Source: Rhodospirillaceae bacterium UBA3470 (GTDB lineage: Bacteria; Pseudomonadota; Alphaproteobacteria; Rhodospirillales; Casp-alpha2). From it: a stretch of 7,023 nucleotides of DNA. Each line of letters opens with the position of its first letter. The first letter of the stretch is position 1. The position numbers were made by a program, and so were the translations under genes. The notes beneath the pieces were generated by a model. It did not search any database. It saw only the letters and a list, made by a program, of their open reading frames with translations, and had not been told where the DNA came from. Positions 1-6,015 of the stretch are shown piece after piece. Where the stretch lies: contig DFRF01000137.1 of NCBI GenBank assembly GCA_002378125.1, forward strand, positions 1 through 7,023, in the 5' to 3' direction.

Positions 1-78
1 ATACGTCAGGACTTCGGCGATTTCGTTGTCGACCTTACCCTTGAAAGTATCGGGACTTTGGCGGGCCCGGAATGCTGA
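1..78 (+). CDS. Possible C-terminal tail of an upstream gene (partial)
   Basis: Frame 1 is open from the window edge and ends at a TGA at 76-78. It gives about 25 residues beginning IRQDFGDFVVDLTLESIG and ending AGPEC. The stop lies 37 bases before the chosen start of the next gene, a spacing typical of an operon. I do not recognise the peptide, and so short an open stretch could be chance. If real, it is the gene preceding the reductase in the same transcription unit. Confidence 0.35.
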   Translation: MRQDFGDFVVDLTLESIGTLAGPEC

Positions 79-115
79 AGATGTTAGACGCAGCGACATG
101 AATGACGGAGTTTCG

Positions 116-1168
116 ATGATTGAACAGGTTATCTTGGTTGTCGGTGCGAGCGGTATTATTGGCCGGGCATTGGTTCAAAATCTTGCAGACGTATCGGATT
201 GCCGCGTTTTTGCGGCATCTCGTCGACCGGAGGAAGGCCTCCCCGGAAATGTCGTGCCGTATGCGATCGATCTAAATAATTGGCAAAGCGCGGATTTTGA
301 ACCTTTGGCGTCGGTCACACATATGGTCTACACAGCTTACGTGGATGGGCCGACCTGGGAGGCGCAACGCCGACCTAATGCAGATATGTTTCGTCACGCC
401 ATCGATTTTGTCCGTGAAGCATGCCCACACCTTTCCCATGTAACACTTCTTCAGGGAACAAAAGCTTATGGCGCGCATCTCGGCCCGTTCAAAACGCCGG
501 CGAAGGAGACCGATCCTAGAATTCCCGGCGGGTACTTCTACGACGACCAGTTCGACATCATGGTCGATCATGCCAGGATGTCGAACTGGACGTGGACTGT
601 CCTTCGGCCACATGTGGTGATCGGGCCGGCGTTTCGTTCGCCGCTAAATTTAATCACCGTGCTTGGTGTCTATTGCAGCCTCTTGAAAGCCCAGGGACGG
701 CCACTAGTGTTTCCGGGGCCCATGGCGGCTTTCGATGCACTTTATCAAGCCACGGATGCGGGGCTCTTAGCTCGCGCGATTTTATGGTCGGGTCGTACGT
801 CTGAAGCGGCTGATGAAATTTTTAACATTACCAACGGGGATTATTTCCGTTGGCGTCATGTCTGGGCAAAGATTGCGGCACTGTTCGACATGGAGGTCGG
901 AGGAGCGGAGCAGGTTGACTTGGACAGCACCATGAAAGATGTGGAGCCATTGTGGAGCGAGCTTAGCGCGACCCATAACCTAATGATTGATGACCTCAGC
1001 GAACTGGTTTCTTGGTCTTTCGCTAACTACGTGTTTGGAACCACATGGGACGTCATGTCTGACTCCACCAAAATTCGACGGCACGGATTTCATGAGATGT
1101 TGGATAGTGAAAAGATGCTCTTGGACCGACTTGATGAATTGCGGATGATGAGGGTTATCCCGAGCTAA
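116..1168 (+). CDS. PRISE-family NAD(P)H-dependent reductase (atypical short-chain dehydrogenase)
   Basis: This is a 350-residue protein of the progesterone-5-beta-reductase/iridoid-synthase-like (PRISE, atypical SDR) family. Members reduce activated C=C bonds of enones with NAD(P)H in the cytosol. An N-terminal Rossmann nucleotide-binding motif GASGIIG lies at residues 10-16. The family signature LQGTKAYG follows at 112-119, with Lys116 the likely catalytic lysine. YFYDDQFD at 140-147 corresponds to the NFYYDQED-type motif that holds the catalytic tyrosine; Tyr142 is the best candidate, and the second tyrosine of that motif appears to be Asp here. The motif LRPHVVIGP follows at 163-171. The length suits the family. 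Start ATG 116 was chosen because GGAG at 107-110 sits five bases upstream and the Rossmann strand begins at once; ATG 98 has no such site. The substrate is unknown, and other extended SDR activities such as epimerase are possible. Confidence 0.85.
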   Translation: MIEQVILVVGASGIIGRALVQNLADVSDCRVFAASRRPEEGLPGNVVPYAIDLNNWQSADFEPLASVTHMVYTAYVDGPTWEAQRRPNADMFRHAIDFVREACPHLSHVTLLQGTKAYGAHLGPFKTPAKETDPRIPGGYFYDDQFDIMVDHARMSNWTWTVLRPHVVIGPAFRSPLNLITVLGVYCSLLKAQGRPLVFPGPMAAFDALYQATDAGLLARAILWSGRTSEAADEIFNITNGDYFRWRHVWAKIAALFDMEVGGAEQVDLDSTMKDVEPLWSELSATHNLMIDDLSELVSWSFANYVFGTTWDVMSDSTKIRRHGFHEMLDSEKMLLDRLDELRMMRVIPS

Positions 1169-1180
1169 ATTGGCTTGTCA

Positions 1181-2092
1181 ATGAGCGCAAATTCCCTTGT
1201 TGCGATAATCACCAAGAACCGGACCAATTCCGCCTATGTCGGCGCGCGGTCCGGCGCGGATCGAGTGCTTTCGGCACATGCCCTGTCGTCGGTCCATTTT
1301 GTACCTGAGAAACCCGATGATATTGCCGAGCAGTGCGGTCTTGTCAGGCAAGCCATTAAGTTGCGTCCAAACGCTATGGTCTTGGCTCCCGCTCATGCGA
1401 CGAAGATGACCGAGGCCCTGGAAGAGGTGCATGCTGCGGGCATTCCCCTGTTTTGTGTCGTCAGCGAACCAGAGCCCTCGTCCGCTGTAACCTTTGTTGG
1501 ATCCGATGATTGGGCTCTTGCTCGTGACATGGCTACACGACTGGCTAAGCACCTTGGCGAACAGGGTGATATTGTTATCATCAATGGCCATCCTGACGCC
1601 TCTACCAGCGCTCCTCGGGCGGCGGGTTTCCGCGAGGGGTTAGCGGCGTTTCCAGGCATTACGATCTGCGCTGAACGTCGAGGTTATTACCAACGCGATC
1701 CGGCGGCTGAAGCGTTTGAACAACTTGTGTCAGCGCAAGGCGTTCCTGATGGGGTTCTGACTGCGAACGACTTCATGGCCCGTGGTGTTTGGGATGTGTT
1801 GGAGTCTCGCGAGACGTCGTCGATCGTCGTGAGCGCGAATGCCACGCCAGAGGGGGTATCGATGATCAAGGATGGCAGAATTTTGGCTTCGGCCGCATTT
1901 GACGCTATGTCTATGGCCGGTCTCGCGGCTGAGGCGGCGGTCCGTTACTTGCGCGGAGAGATTGTTCCCAGATCAATGATGTTGCCTGCGATTTTGGTTG
2001 ATCAAGATAACCTTGAATATTGGGACAGGCCGTACGAGGAACGTTCAATGTACCCATGGGGAGACGCTCTCGCGAAATGCGTGGTCGCCTAA
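1181..2092 (+). CDS. Periplasmic-binding-protein-like (type 1) sugar-binding domain protein without signal peptide
   Basis: This 303-residue protein has the fold of ribose-type substrate-binding proteins and LacI effector domains. Visible landmarks are the first strand LVAIITKN (6-13), AAGIPLFCVVS (85-95), VGSDD (106-110), STSAPRAAGFREG (141-153), TANDFMARG (194-202), ATPEGVSMIKDG (221-232) and a late ILVDQDN segment (271-277). The mature fold begins at the N terminus: there is no signal peptide, lipobox or helix-turn-helix, so as drawn it is cytosolic. Compared from memory with E. coli RbsB, the ligand residues Arg141 and Asn190 have counterparts (Arg146, Asn196), whereas Asp89, Arg90, Asp215 and Gln235 do not. 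The ligand therefore probably differs from ribose. The ATG lies 12 bases after the reductase stop, in the same frame, with no clear ribosome binding site; TTG 1175 is an alternative start. No ABC permease or ATPase gene is nearby in the window. Confidence 0.8.
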   Translation: MSANSLVAIITKNRTNSAYVGARSGADRVLSAHALSSVHFVPEKPDDIAEQCGLVRQAIKLRPNAMVLAPAHATKMTEALEEVHAAGIPLFCVVSEPEPSSAVTFVGSDDWALARDMATRLAKHLGEQGDIVIINGHPDASTSAPRAAGFREGLAAFPGITICAERRGYYQRDPAAEAFEQLVSAQGVPDGVLTANDFMARGVWDVLESRETSSIVVSANATPEGVSMIKDGRILASAAFDAMSMAGLAAEAAVRYLRGEIVPRSMMLPAILVDQDNLEYWDRPYEERSMYPWGDALAKCVVA

Positions 2093-2154
2093 TCGCCTTT
2101 TCATAGGGTCGGGAATTAGTATGCTCAATAAGGCCAAATTAAGGGAGGAACGGC

Positions 2155-3144
2155 GTGTCGGAAACAATTAACGCGGCCATTGTTGGTCTGGGACGTTGGG
2201 GTGAGTTGCTGGTGTCGTCAGTTGATGACAGCGACATTATTCAGTTTACGGCGGCGGTCACAAGGACCCCTGCAAAGGCGGAGGCATTCTGTGCAGAACG
2301 CAACATCAAATTGTCAGATCAACTCGACAATGTACTCAATGATGATTCCATCGACGCGTTGGTGATTGCGACACCGCACAGCCAGCATTTCGATCAACTG
2401 ATGGCCGCCGCCAAGGCGGGAAAGCATGTCTATTGTGAGAAACCTTGGGCGCTGGATGCCGTGGAAGGCCGCACCGCACTCGATGCCTTCGCGAAGGCTG
2501 AATTAAAAGTCGCCATCGGTCATAACCGGCGGTTCGCTCCCAATTCCATGGCTATGAAAGAAGTACTGGAAAGCGGTAGCTTAGGAGCGCCTATCCATGT
2601 TGATGGTCATTTCAACTCCAACCTGGCACCCGCGGAAGGTTTGTGGCGCGACAACCGGGCGGAAAGCCCCGCGGGCGGCATGACGTCCATGGGCATACAT
2701 GCGCTTGATATGTTCATCAATCTTTTCGGCCGAATTCGAGACGTTGACGTGCAGAGCACGCGTGTCGCATCACCAATTGACGTCGACGACTCAACCTTGG
2801 TACGCCTAAATTTTGAAAATGGATGCACAGGACATCTGACGACGCTTTCCGCCACAAATATGTTGTGGCGTATCTCAGTGTATTGCCTAGGTGGATGGGT
2901 AGAGCTTCGTGACCAGGATAAGCTGGAGATTTCCTCGATCGCCGACGGGACTTCCCAACAGACCTATCCGGGATATGAATATCCGGCCATGGCAACGATT
3001 AAGGCCGCCATGGAGAGTTTCGGCACCGCCATCGCTGGCGGTACGGATTTCTTAATATCGCCTGAGGAGATTGGGCACGCGACCACGGTATTGGCGGCCA
3101 TTATTGCGTCGGCAGAGTCTGAAAAACCTGTGACGGTTGGGTGA
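2155..3144 (+). CDS. Gfo/Idh/MocA family oxidoreductase
   Basis: This 329-residue NAD(P)-dependent dehydrogenase belongs to the glucose-fructose oxidoreductase/inositol dehydrogenase/MocA family, which oxidises or reduces sugars, inositols and related polyols. The N-terminal Rossmann motif GLGRWG is at residues 11-16. IATPHSQH at 71-78 closes the cofactor domain, and the family hallmark CEKPWAL is at 94-100 (Glu95-Lys96-Pro97). GHNRRFAPN at 122-130 and GGMTSMGIHALD at 174-185 form the substrate side; His182 matches the family's catalytic histidine, while the Asp often found four residues before it is Ser178. The start is GTG 2155, preceded by a strong GGGAGGA at 2143-2149. It follows the binding-protein gene by 62 bases in the same direction, consistent with one operon for a sugar-like or cyclic polyol compound. 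The exact substrate cannot be assigned. Confidence 0.9.
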   Translation: MSETINAAIVGLGRWGELLVSSVDDSDIIQFTAAVTRTPAKAEAFCAERNIKLSDQLDNVLNDDSIDALVIATPHSQHFDQLMAAAKAGKHVYCEKPWALDAVEGRTALDAFAKAELKVAIGHNRRFAPNSMAMKEVLESGSLGAPIHVDGHFNSNLAPAEGLWRDNRAESPAGGMTSMGIHALDMFINLFGRIRDVDVQSTRVASPIDVDDSTLVRLNFENGCTGHLTTLSATNMLWRISVYCLGGWVELRDQDKLEISSIADGTSQQTYPGYEYPAMATIKAAMESFGTAIAGGTDFLISPEEIGHATTVLAAIIASAESEKPVTVG

Positions 3145-3182
3145 GATATTTCATTTTTTCGGTCCCGCGTTAACCCTCATTA

Positions 3183-3188
3183 TATAAT
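3183..3188 (+). promoter_or_regulatory. Candidate -10 box upstream of the crotonase gene
   Basis: A perfect TATAAT lies in the AT-rich 80-base gap before the crotonase gene, placing a transcript start near 3195 and leaving a leader of about 30 bases. No good -35 hexamer is seen 16-18 bases upstream, where the sequence is around CGGTCC, and there is no extended -10 TG. The promoter would therefore be weak or activator-dependent. It is inferred from the motif only. Confidence 0.4.
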
Positions 3189-3201
3189 TACATAGAATTT
3201 G

Positions 3202-3216
3202 CCTTCGATGCGAAGG
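3202..3216 (+). promoter_or_regulatory. Hairpin overlapping the crotonase ribosome binding site
   Basis: CCTTCG (3202-3207) and CGAAGG (3211-3216) are perfect 6-base inverted repeats around the three-base loop ATG. The 3' arm includes the start of the purine-rich ribosome binding site AAGGGGGA (3213-3220) of the gene starting at 3225. In RNA this hairpin could mask that site and lower translation. In DNA the same symmetry could be a small operator. The pairing is seen directly; the regulatory role is inferred. Confidence 0.5.
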
Positions 3217-3224
3217 GGGAATTT

Positions 3225-4010
3225 ATGAGCGAGACGTATCAGTTCATCACCATCAGCAGCGAAGACAATGTTCGAACGATCACCCTTGACCGGCCCCCAG
3301 TGAATGTCATCGATCGGGAAATGACTTTAGAGTATCACGCTGCCCTGCGTGCGGCGGACGCCGATGCCGCGGTCAAAGTCATCGTCCTCAATGGGGCGGG
3401 GCGCGGACTGTCGGGTGGCGTTGATCTGAAATATATGGAGAGTTTCTCGGCGACAGAAATGAAGGATTTCCTTCGTCTTTTTTATGTCGAGACGACTAAT
3501 TTATGCCGCTCACTTTCTAAACCGATCATCGCATCCGTTCACGGTTATGCCAGGGAAGGCGCATGCACGCTGTCCATGGTCTGCGACATGGTCATTGCGG
3601 CAGATAATTCTGATTTTGGCTATCCAGGTGTTCCGGTCATTGGGGCGCCGCCGGGCATGCATACCTGGTTTTTACAACGTTTAATGGGACGCATGAAAGC
3701 GGCTGAACTTATTTTTACCGGAAAACCCATTAGCGCTCGGGAAGCGGAAACCGCGGGTCTGGTGACGCGAGTTGTCCCAGCGGATAGTCTCCACGATGAA
3801 ACGATGAAGCTCGCGCAGGAGGTAGCATCCATGTCACCTGTGGCCCTAAAAATTGCACGCGACTTTATGTACGCCTGTGAGGACTTACCGTTTGCCGATG
3901 TACCAGAATCAGCCTTGAAAGTCGTTTCTGACGCCTTCGATACGGAGGACAGCAAAGAAGCGCGTCGTGCCTTCGTGGAGAAGCGCGAACCAATTTGGAC
4001 GGGGCGCTAG
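3225..4010 (+). CDS. Enoyl-CoA hydratase/isomerase (crotonase) family protein, atypical active site
   Basis: This 261-residue protein matches the usual crotonase length and layout: LDRPPVNVID at 21-30, the first oxyanion-hole segment GAGRGLSGGVDLKYM at 57-71, the second segment VHGYAREGACTLSMVCDMVIAAD at 105-127, a helix AAELIFTGKPISAREAETAGLV at 159-180, and a C-terminal FVEKREPIWTG. Family members stabilise an acyl-CoA enolate through two backbone NH groups. Compared from memory with rat hydratase, oxyanion Gly141 is kept (Gly112), but the acid/base residues Glu144 and Glu164 are replaced by Thr115 and Gly135. Simple enoyl-CoA hydration is therefore unlikely; isomerase, hydrolase, decarboxylase or C-C bond cleavage activities are possible. 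ATG 3225 follows a strong AAGGGGGA. The stop overlaps that of arfB on the other strand. It lies 80 bases after the Gfo/Idh/MocA gene. Confidence 0.87.
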   Translation: MSETYQFITISSEDNVRTITLDRPPVNVIDREMTLEYHAALRAADADAAVKVIVLNGAGRGLSGGVDLKYMESFSATEMKDFLRLFYVETTNLCRSLSKPIIASVHGYAREGACTLSMVCDMVIAADNSDFGYPGVPVIGAPPGMHTWFLQRLMGRMKAAELIFTGKPISAREAETAGLVTRVVPADSLHDETMKLAQEVASMSPVALKIARDFMYACEDLPFADVPESALKVVSDAFDTEDSKEARRAFVEKREPIWTGR

Positions 4011-4429
4011 GAACCGGGCACGAGGACCCCACGATTCCGCTTCACTTCCGAACGGCGTTTCTTCGAATTCAATCGACGTTCCTTAGATGCTTTTGTCGGC
4101 TTCGTGGCTCGACGGCGCTTTGGGATTTCGGCAGCATTGCGCAGCAGCGCCTGTAACCGCTCCATCGCGTCGCCACGATTACGCTCCTGGCTTCTGTGGC
4201 GATGCGCCGTGATCACCAACACGCCGTCTTTAGTCATACGTCGGCCTGCCAAGGCTCGAAGTCGCCGAAGAATGGTTGATGTGATGGATTGTGATTTGCG
4301 CGCATCGAACCTGAGTTGAACCCCTGTCGCCACTTTGTTGACGTTCTGACCGCCGGGCCCGGGAGAGCGGATGAAAACCTCCTGCACTTCATCATCTAAT
4401 ATGGAAATTGTTTGAGTGATCTTGATCAT
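4007..4429 (-). CDS. arfB: Alternative ribosome-rescue factor ArfB (peptidyl-tRNA hydrolase, YaeJ/ICT1 family)
   Basis: This 140-residue protein has the same length as E. coli ArfB. It binds ribosomes stalled without a stop codon and hydrolyses the peptidyl-tRNA, freeing the 50S subunit. The catalytic GGQ lies at residues 26-28 within RSPGPGGQNVNKVATGVQLRFD, followed by the RSQERNR motif. A long lysine/arginine-rich tail contains RRATKPTKASKERRLNSKK; in the family this tail inserts into the empty mRNA channel. The absence of the codon-recognition domains of RF1/RF2 separates it from true release factors. Start ATG 4429 was chosen because GGAG (complement of 4437-4440) sits seven bases upstream and the length matches the family. 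The ATG overlaps the stop of the sugar kinase gene (ATGA), suggesting coupled translation. The stop overlaps the crotonase stop at CTAG 4007-4010. Confidence 0.95.
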   Translation of the reverse strand: MIKITQTISILDDEVQEVFIRSPGPGGQNVNKVATGVQLRFDARKSQSITSTILRRLRALAGRRMTKDGVLVITAHRHRSQERNRGDAMERLQALLRNAAEIPKRRRATKPTKASKERRLNSKKRRSEVKRNRGVLVPGS

Positions 4430-5331
4430 ACTGTCTCTCCGCTCTCTAGAGGCCAAAGCCAGGCCGCACCCCTTACGCCGCTTGAATCACCGTGTAAATT
4501 TGGAACAAGTGATGTGGAGCAAGAATCGGAAAAGATCCATTGGTGCCAAAGTTTTGGTACGTTCTCATACAGGCGCTGCCTGTTCGACAATCCTCCACCG
4601 AGAACGATGAGATCAGGGTCCAAAACGTTGATGATGCTCGCCAAGGCGCGAGCCAGACGGTGTTCGTAACGTTTGAGCGTCGCCTCATCTGATATCGTAT
4701 CCGCGGTGGCGTGATGCCCCGTGTGCCGTTCGTGGTCGCGGGCCAGGCCAGGGCCCGACAGGAAGGTCTCGATACATCCGTCCTGACCGCAATAACAGGG
4801 CTCACCGGGGCGTTCGTCACGCCCGTCAAAAACCTGAGGCCAGGGCAGGGGATTGTGCCCCCATTCGCCGGCGATGGCGTTGGTCCCTCCTCTGTATGTT
4901 CCGTCGATTGATATAGCGCCACCGACACCTGTCCCCAGAATGACGCCAAATATCACCGCATATCCGGCACCAGCCCCATCGATGGCCTCGGAAACGGCAA
5001 AACAGTTGGCGTCGTTTGCAAGGCGGACAGCGCGGCCCGTTGCCTCGGCCAAGTCGCGGTCGAGAGGATTTCCAATCAGGCAGGTGGAATTTGAATTTTT
5101 TATCAGACCGGTTGTTGGAGATAAGGCTCCTGGAATTCCGATGCCAAGAGGGACGTCATCGGCTAAGTCAGTTTGATTTGCTAGAACGTCGACTAGGCCG
5201 GCCACGGCGCGCACGGTTGCTGAATAATTACCGATCGGCGTTGGTACCCGCAAGCGGGCGCATTCGTGCCCTCGGGCATCGATTACGATGCCCTCAATCT
5301 TTGTACCCCCCATGTCGATACCGATGCGCAT
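4426..5331 (-). CDS. mak: ROK-family fructokinase (manno(fructo)kinase, Mak-like)
   Basis: This 301-residue cytosolic kinase phosphorylates fructose, and probably mannose, with ATP to the 6-phosphate. It resembles E. coli Mak (302 residues) along its whole length. The N-terminal phosphate-binding motif GIDMGGTKIEG is at 4-14, and GIPGALSPTTGLIKNSNST at 65-83. The catalytic Asp107 sits in LANDANC (104-110), with GTGVGG at 133-138 and GEWGHNPLPW at 155-164. His159 and the cysteines of CYCGQDGC (179, 181, 186) form the ROK zinc site, and CIETF at 186-190 is the ROK signature. The C terminus HGDSSGVRGAAWLWP closely matches Mak. Start ATG 5331 was chosen because the fold begins there. ATG 5343 is a close alternative, and neither has a clear ribosome binding site. 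It is the first gene of a two-gene unit with arfB. A glucokinase or N-acetylhexosamine kinase is less likely. Confidence 0.9.
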   Translation of the reverse strand: MRIGIDMGGTKIEGIVIDARGHECARLRVPTPIGNYSATVRAVAGLVDVLANQTDLADDVPLGIGIPGALSPTTGLIKNSNSTCLIGNPLDRDLAEATGRAVRLANDANCFAVSEAIDGAGAGYAVIFGVILGTGVGGAISIDGTYRGGTNAIAGEWGHNPLPWPQVFDGRDERPGEPCYCGQDGCIETFLSGPGLARDHERHTGHHATADTISDEATLKRYEHRLARALASIINVLDPDLIVLGGGLSNRQRLYENVPKLWHQWIFSDSCSTSLVPNLHGDSSGVRGAAWLWPLESGETV

Positions 5332-5365
5332 GCGGCAGATCATAGCGTTCGCGTGGACAGAGATG

Positions 5366-5379
5366 AATTCTTTTGAATT
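5366..5379 (-). repeat. Short AT-rich inverted repeat in the mak leader
   Basis: AATTC (5366-5370) and GAATT (5375-5379) are perfect 5-base inverted repeats around TTTT. They lie 35-48 bases upstream of the mak start. The stem is weak and AT-rich, so its significance is doubtful. Confidence 0.25.
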
Positions 5380-5403
5380 GCATGCTGGATTCTTGAGAAG
5401 CAA

Positions 5404-5432
5404 AAATTACACAAGATGTAGGGTTTTGTTAA
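5404..5432 (-). promoter_or_regulatory. Weak candidate promoter for mak-arfB
   Basis: On the minus strand TTAACA (complement of 5427-5432) matches the -35 consensus at five of six positions. It is followed after 15 bases by TGTAAT (complement of 5406-5411; five of six), or after 17 bases by the poorer TAATTT. The 15-base spacing is short. Transcription would begin roughly 60 bases before the kinase start. This is a motif-only call. Confidence 0.3.
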
Positions 5433-5439
5433 CGCTCAT

Positions 5440-5482
5440 GGCACAAAGATAAGTTTGATTGGCAATTGCCTTTGGGCACAAA
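5440..5482. promoter_or_regulatory. Palindrome and direct repeats in the divergent region (possible operator)
   Basis: GGCAATTGCC at 5461-5470 is a perfect 10-base palindrome. The 8-mer GGCACAAA occurs twice in direct orientation, at 5440-5447 and 5475-5482, 35 bases apart, flanking the palindrome. The second copy is part of an interrupted palindrome TTTG-N4-CAAA (5471-5482). The cluster lies between the divergent kinase and HTH genes, where an operator would be expected. Regulation is inferred. Apart from this and the candidate promoter, I see nothing else in 5332-5552. Confidence 0.35.
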
Positions 5483-5552
5483 CAATCTAAAAAGCGATTC
5501 GATTAGATACACGCTAAGGATCCATGAATCGAACCGGGTGGCGGATGATCAT

Positions 5553-6002
5553 ATGAATGAGCAAGGCTGGGGCGAGGGTGACTCGGAGCCTGTATTTTCT
5601 GGTTTAAGGGAGACGGGAATTACAGGGCGTCAGATCGCGTGCGCGTTAAAAATTTCGTCGGCGACGGTCAGCAAGTGGCGTCGTGGGAAATCCCCAATAC
5701 CAGCAGACATTCAAGTTTTCCTTACACTTATGTTAGCTAGTCAAGTTGATCGTCTGGGGGATCTTTACGCCGATTGGGGACCAGCACCGGCAGCTTGGCA
5801 CCTCACGGCGCGTGCGGGACTAGAATTAGCCAGAGAGCAGCTTGCGGCGCAAGAGATGCGCAATCAGACCCTTCCAGGTTTTGCGATTTGCGATGGCGTA
5901 CGCTTGTTCAGGGTTTGGTGGAATGCGGATCGAATCGTCACGGATTTGACAACAAAGCCAGCACCGATTGTCCGCCATATGGTCACGGCAGCGGGAGCAT
6001 AG
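5553..6002 (+). CDS. Small helix-turn-helix protein, putative transcriptional regulator
   Basis: This 149-residue protein carries a Cro/CI-like helix-turn-helix at about residues 22-46: GITGRQIACALKISSATVSKWRRG, with the second helix ISSATVSKWRRG as the likely recognition helix. A hydrophobic segment IQVFLTLMLASQVDRL (53-68) follows, then a region rich in Ala, Trp and charged residues with FAICDGVRLFRVWWN (110-124), which I do not recognise. There is no membrane segment or signal peptide. ATG 5553 was chosen; the ribosome binding site (GCGGA at 5541-5545) is only fair. GTG 5538 in the same frame is possible, and upstream residues look non-coding. It probably shares a transcript with the next gene, 13 bases downstream. 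As the first gene of a unit divergent from mak, it may control itself or the kinase. The family cannot be named. Confidence 0.7.
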   Translation: MNEQGWGEGDSEPVFSGLRETGITGRQIACALKISSATVSKWRRGKSPIPADIQVFLTLMLASQVDRLGDLYADWGPAPAAWHLTARAGLELAREQLAAQEMRNQTLPGFAICDGVRLFRVWWNADRIVTDLTTKPAPIVRHMVTAAGA

Positions 6003-6015
6003 AAGAGGGAAAGTC

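Noticed and set aside
26..115. Upstream extension of the reductase to TTG 26 or ATG 98.
   Set aside because: The extension precedes the Rossmann strand, has no ribosome binding site at either start, and ATG 116 has a well-placed GGAG.
2098..2125. Possible promoter TTTTCA - 16 bases - TATGCT before the Gfo/Idh/MocA gene.
   Set aside because: Both hexamers match the consensus at only four of six positions, and the close spacing of the genes argues for one transcript.
3124..3160. Weak hairpin AACC-TGTGAC-GGTT followed by a T-rich stretch at the end of the Gfo/Idh/MocA gene.
   Set aside because: The stem is only four bases and lies within the coding sequence, far from the T run, so it is not a convincing terminator.
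4853..5345. Long plus-strand open frames opposite the kinase gene.
   Set aside because: They are antisense to the strongly conserved Mak-like protein, and their translations show no recognisable motif.
5466..5552. Extension of the HTH protein to TTG 5466.
   Set aside because: The start falls inside the palindrome, no ribosome binding site is visible, and the added residues look like non-coding translation.
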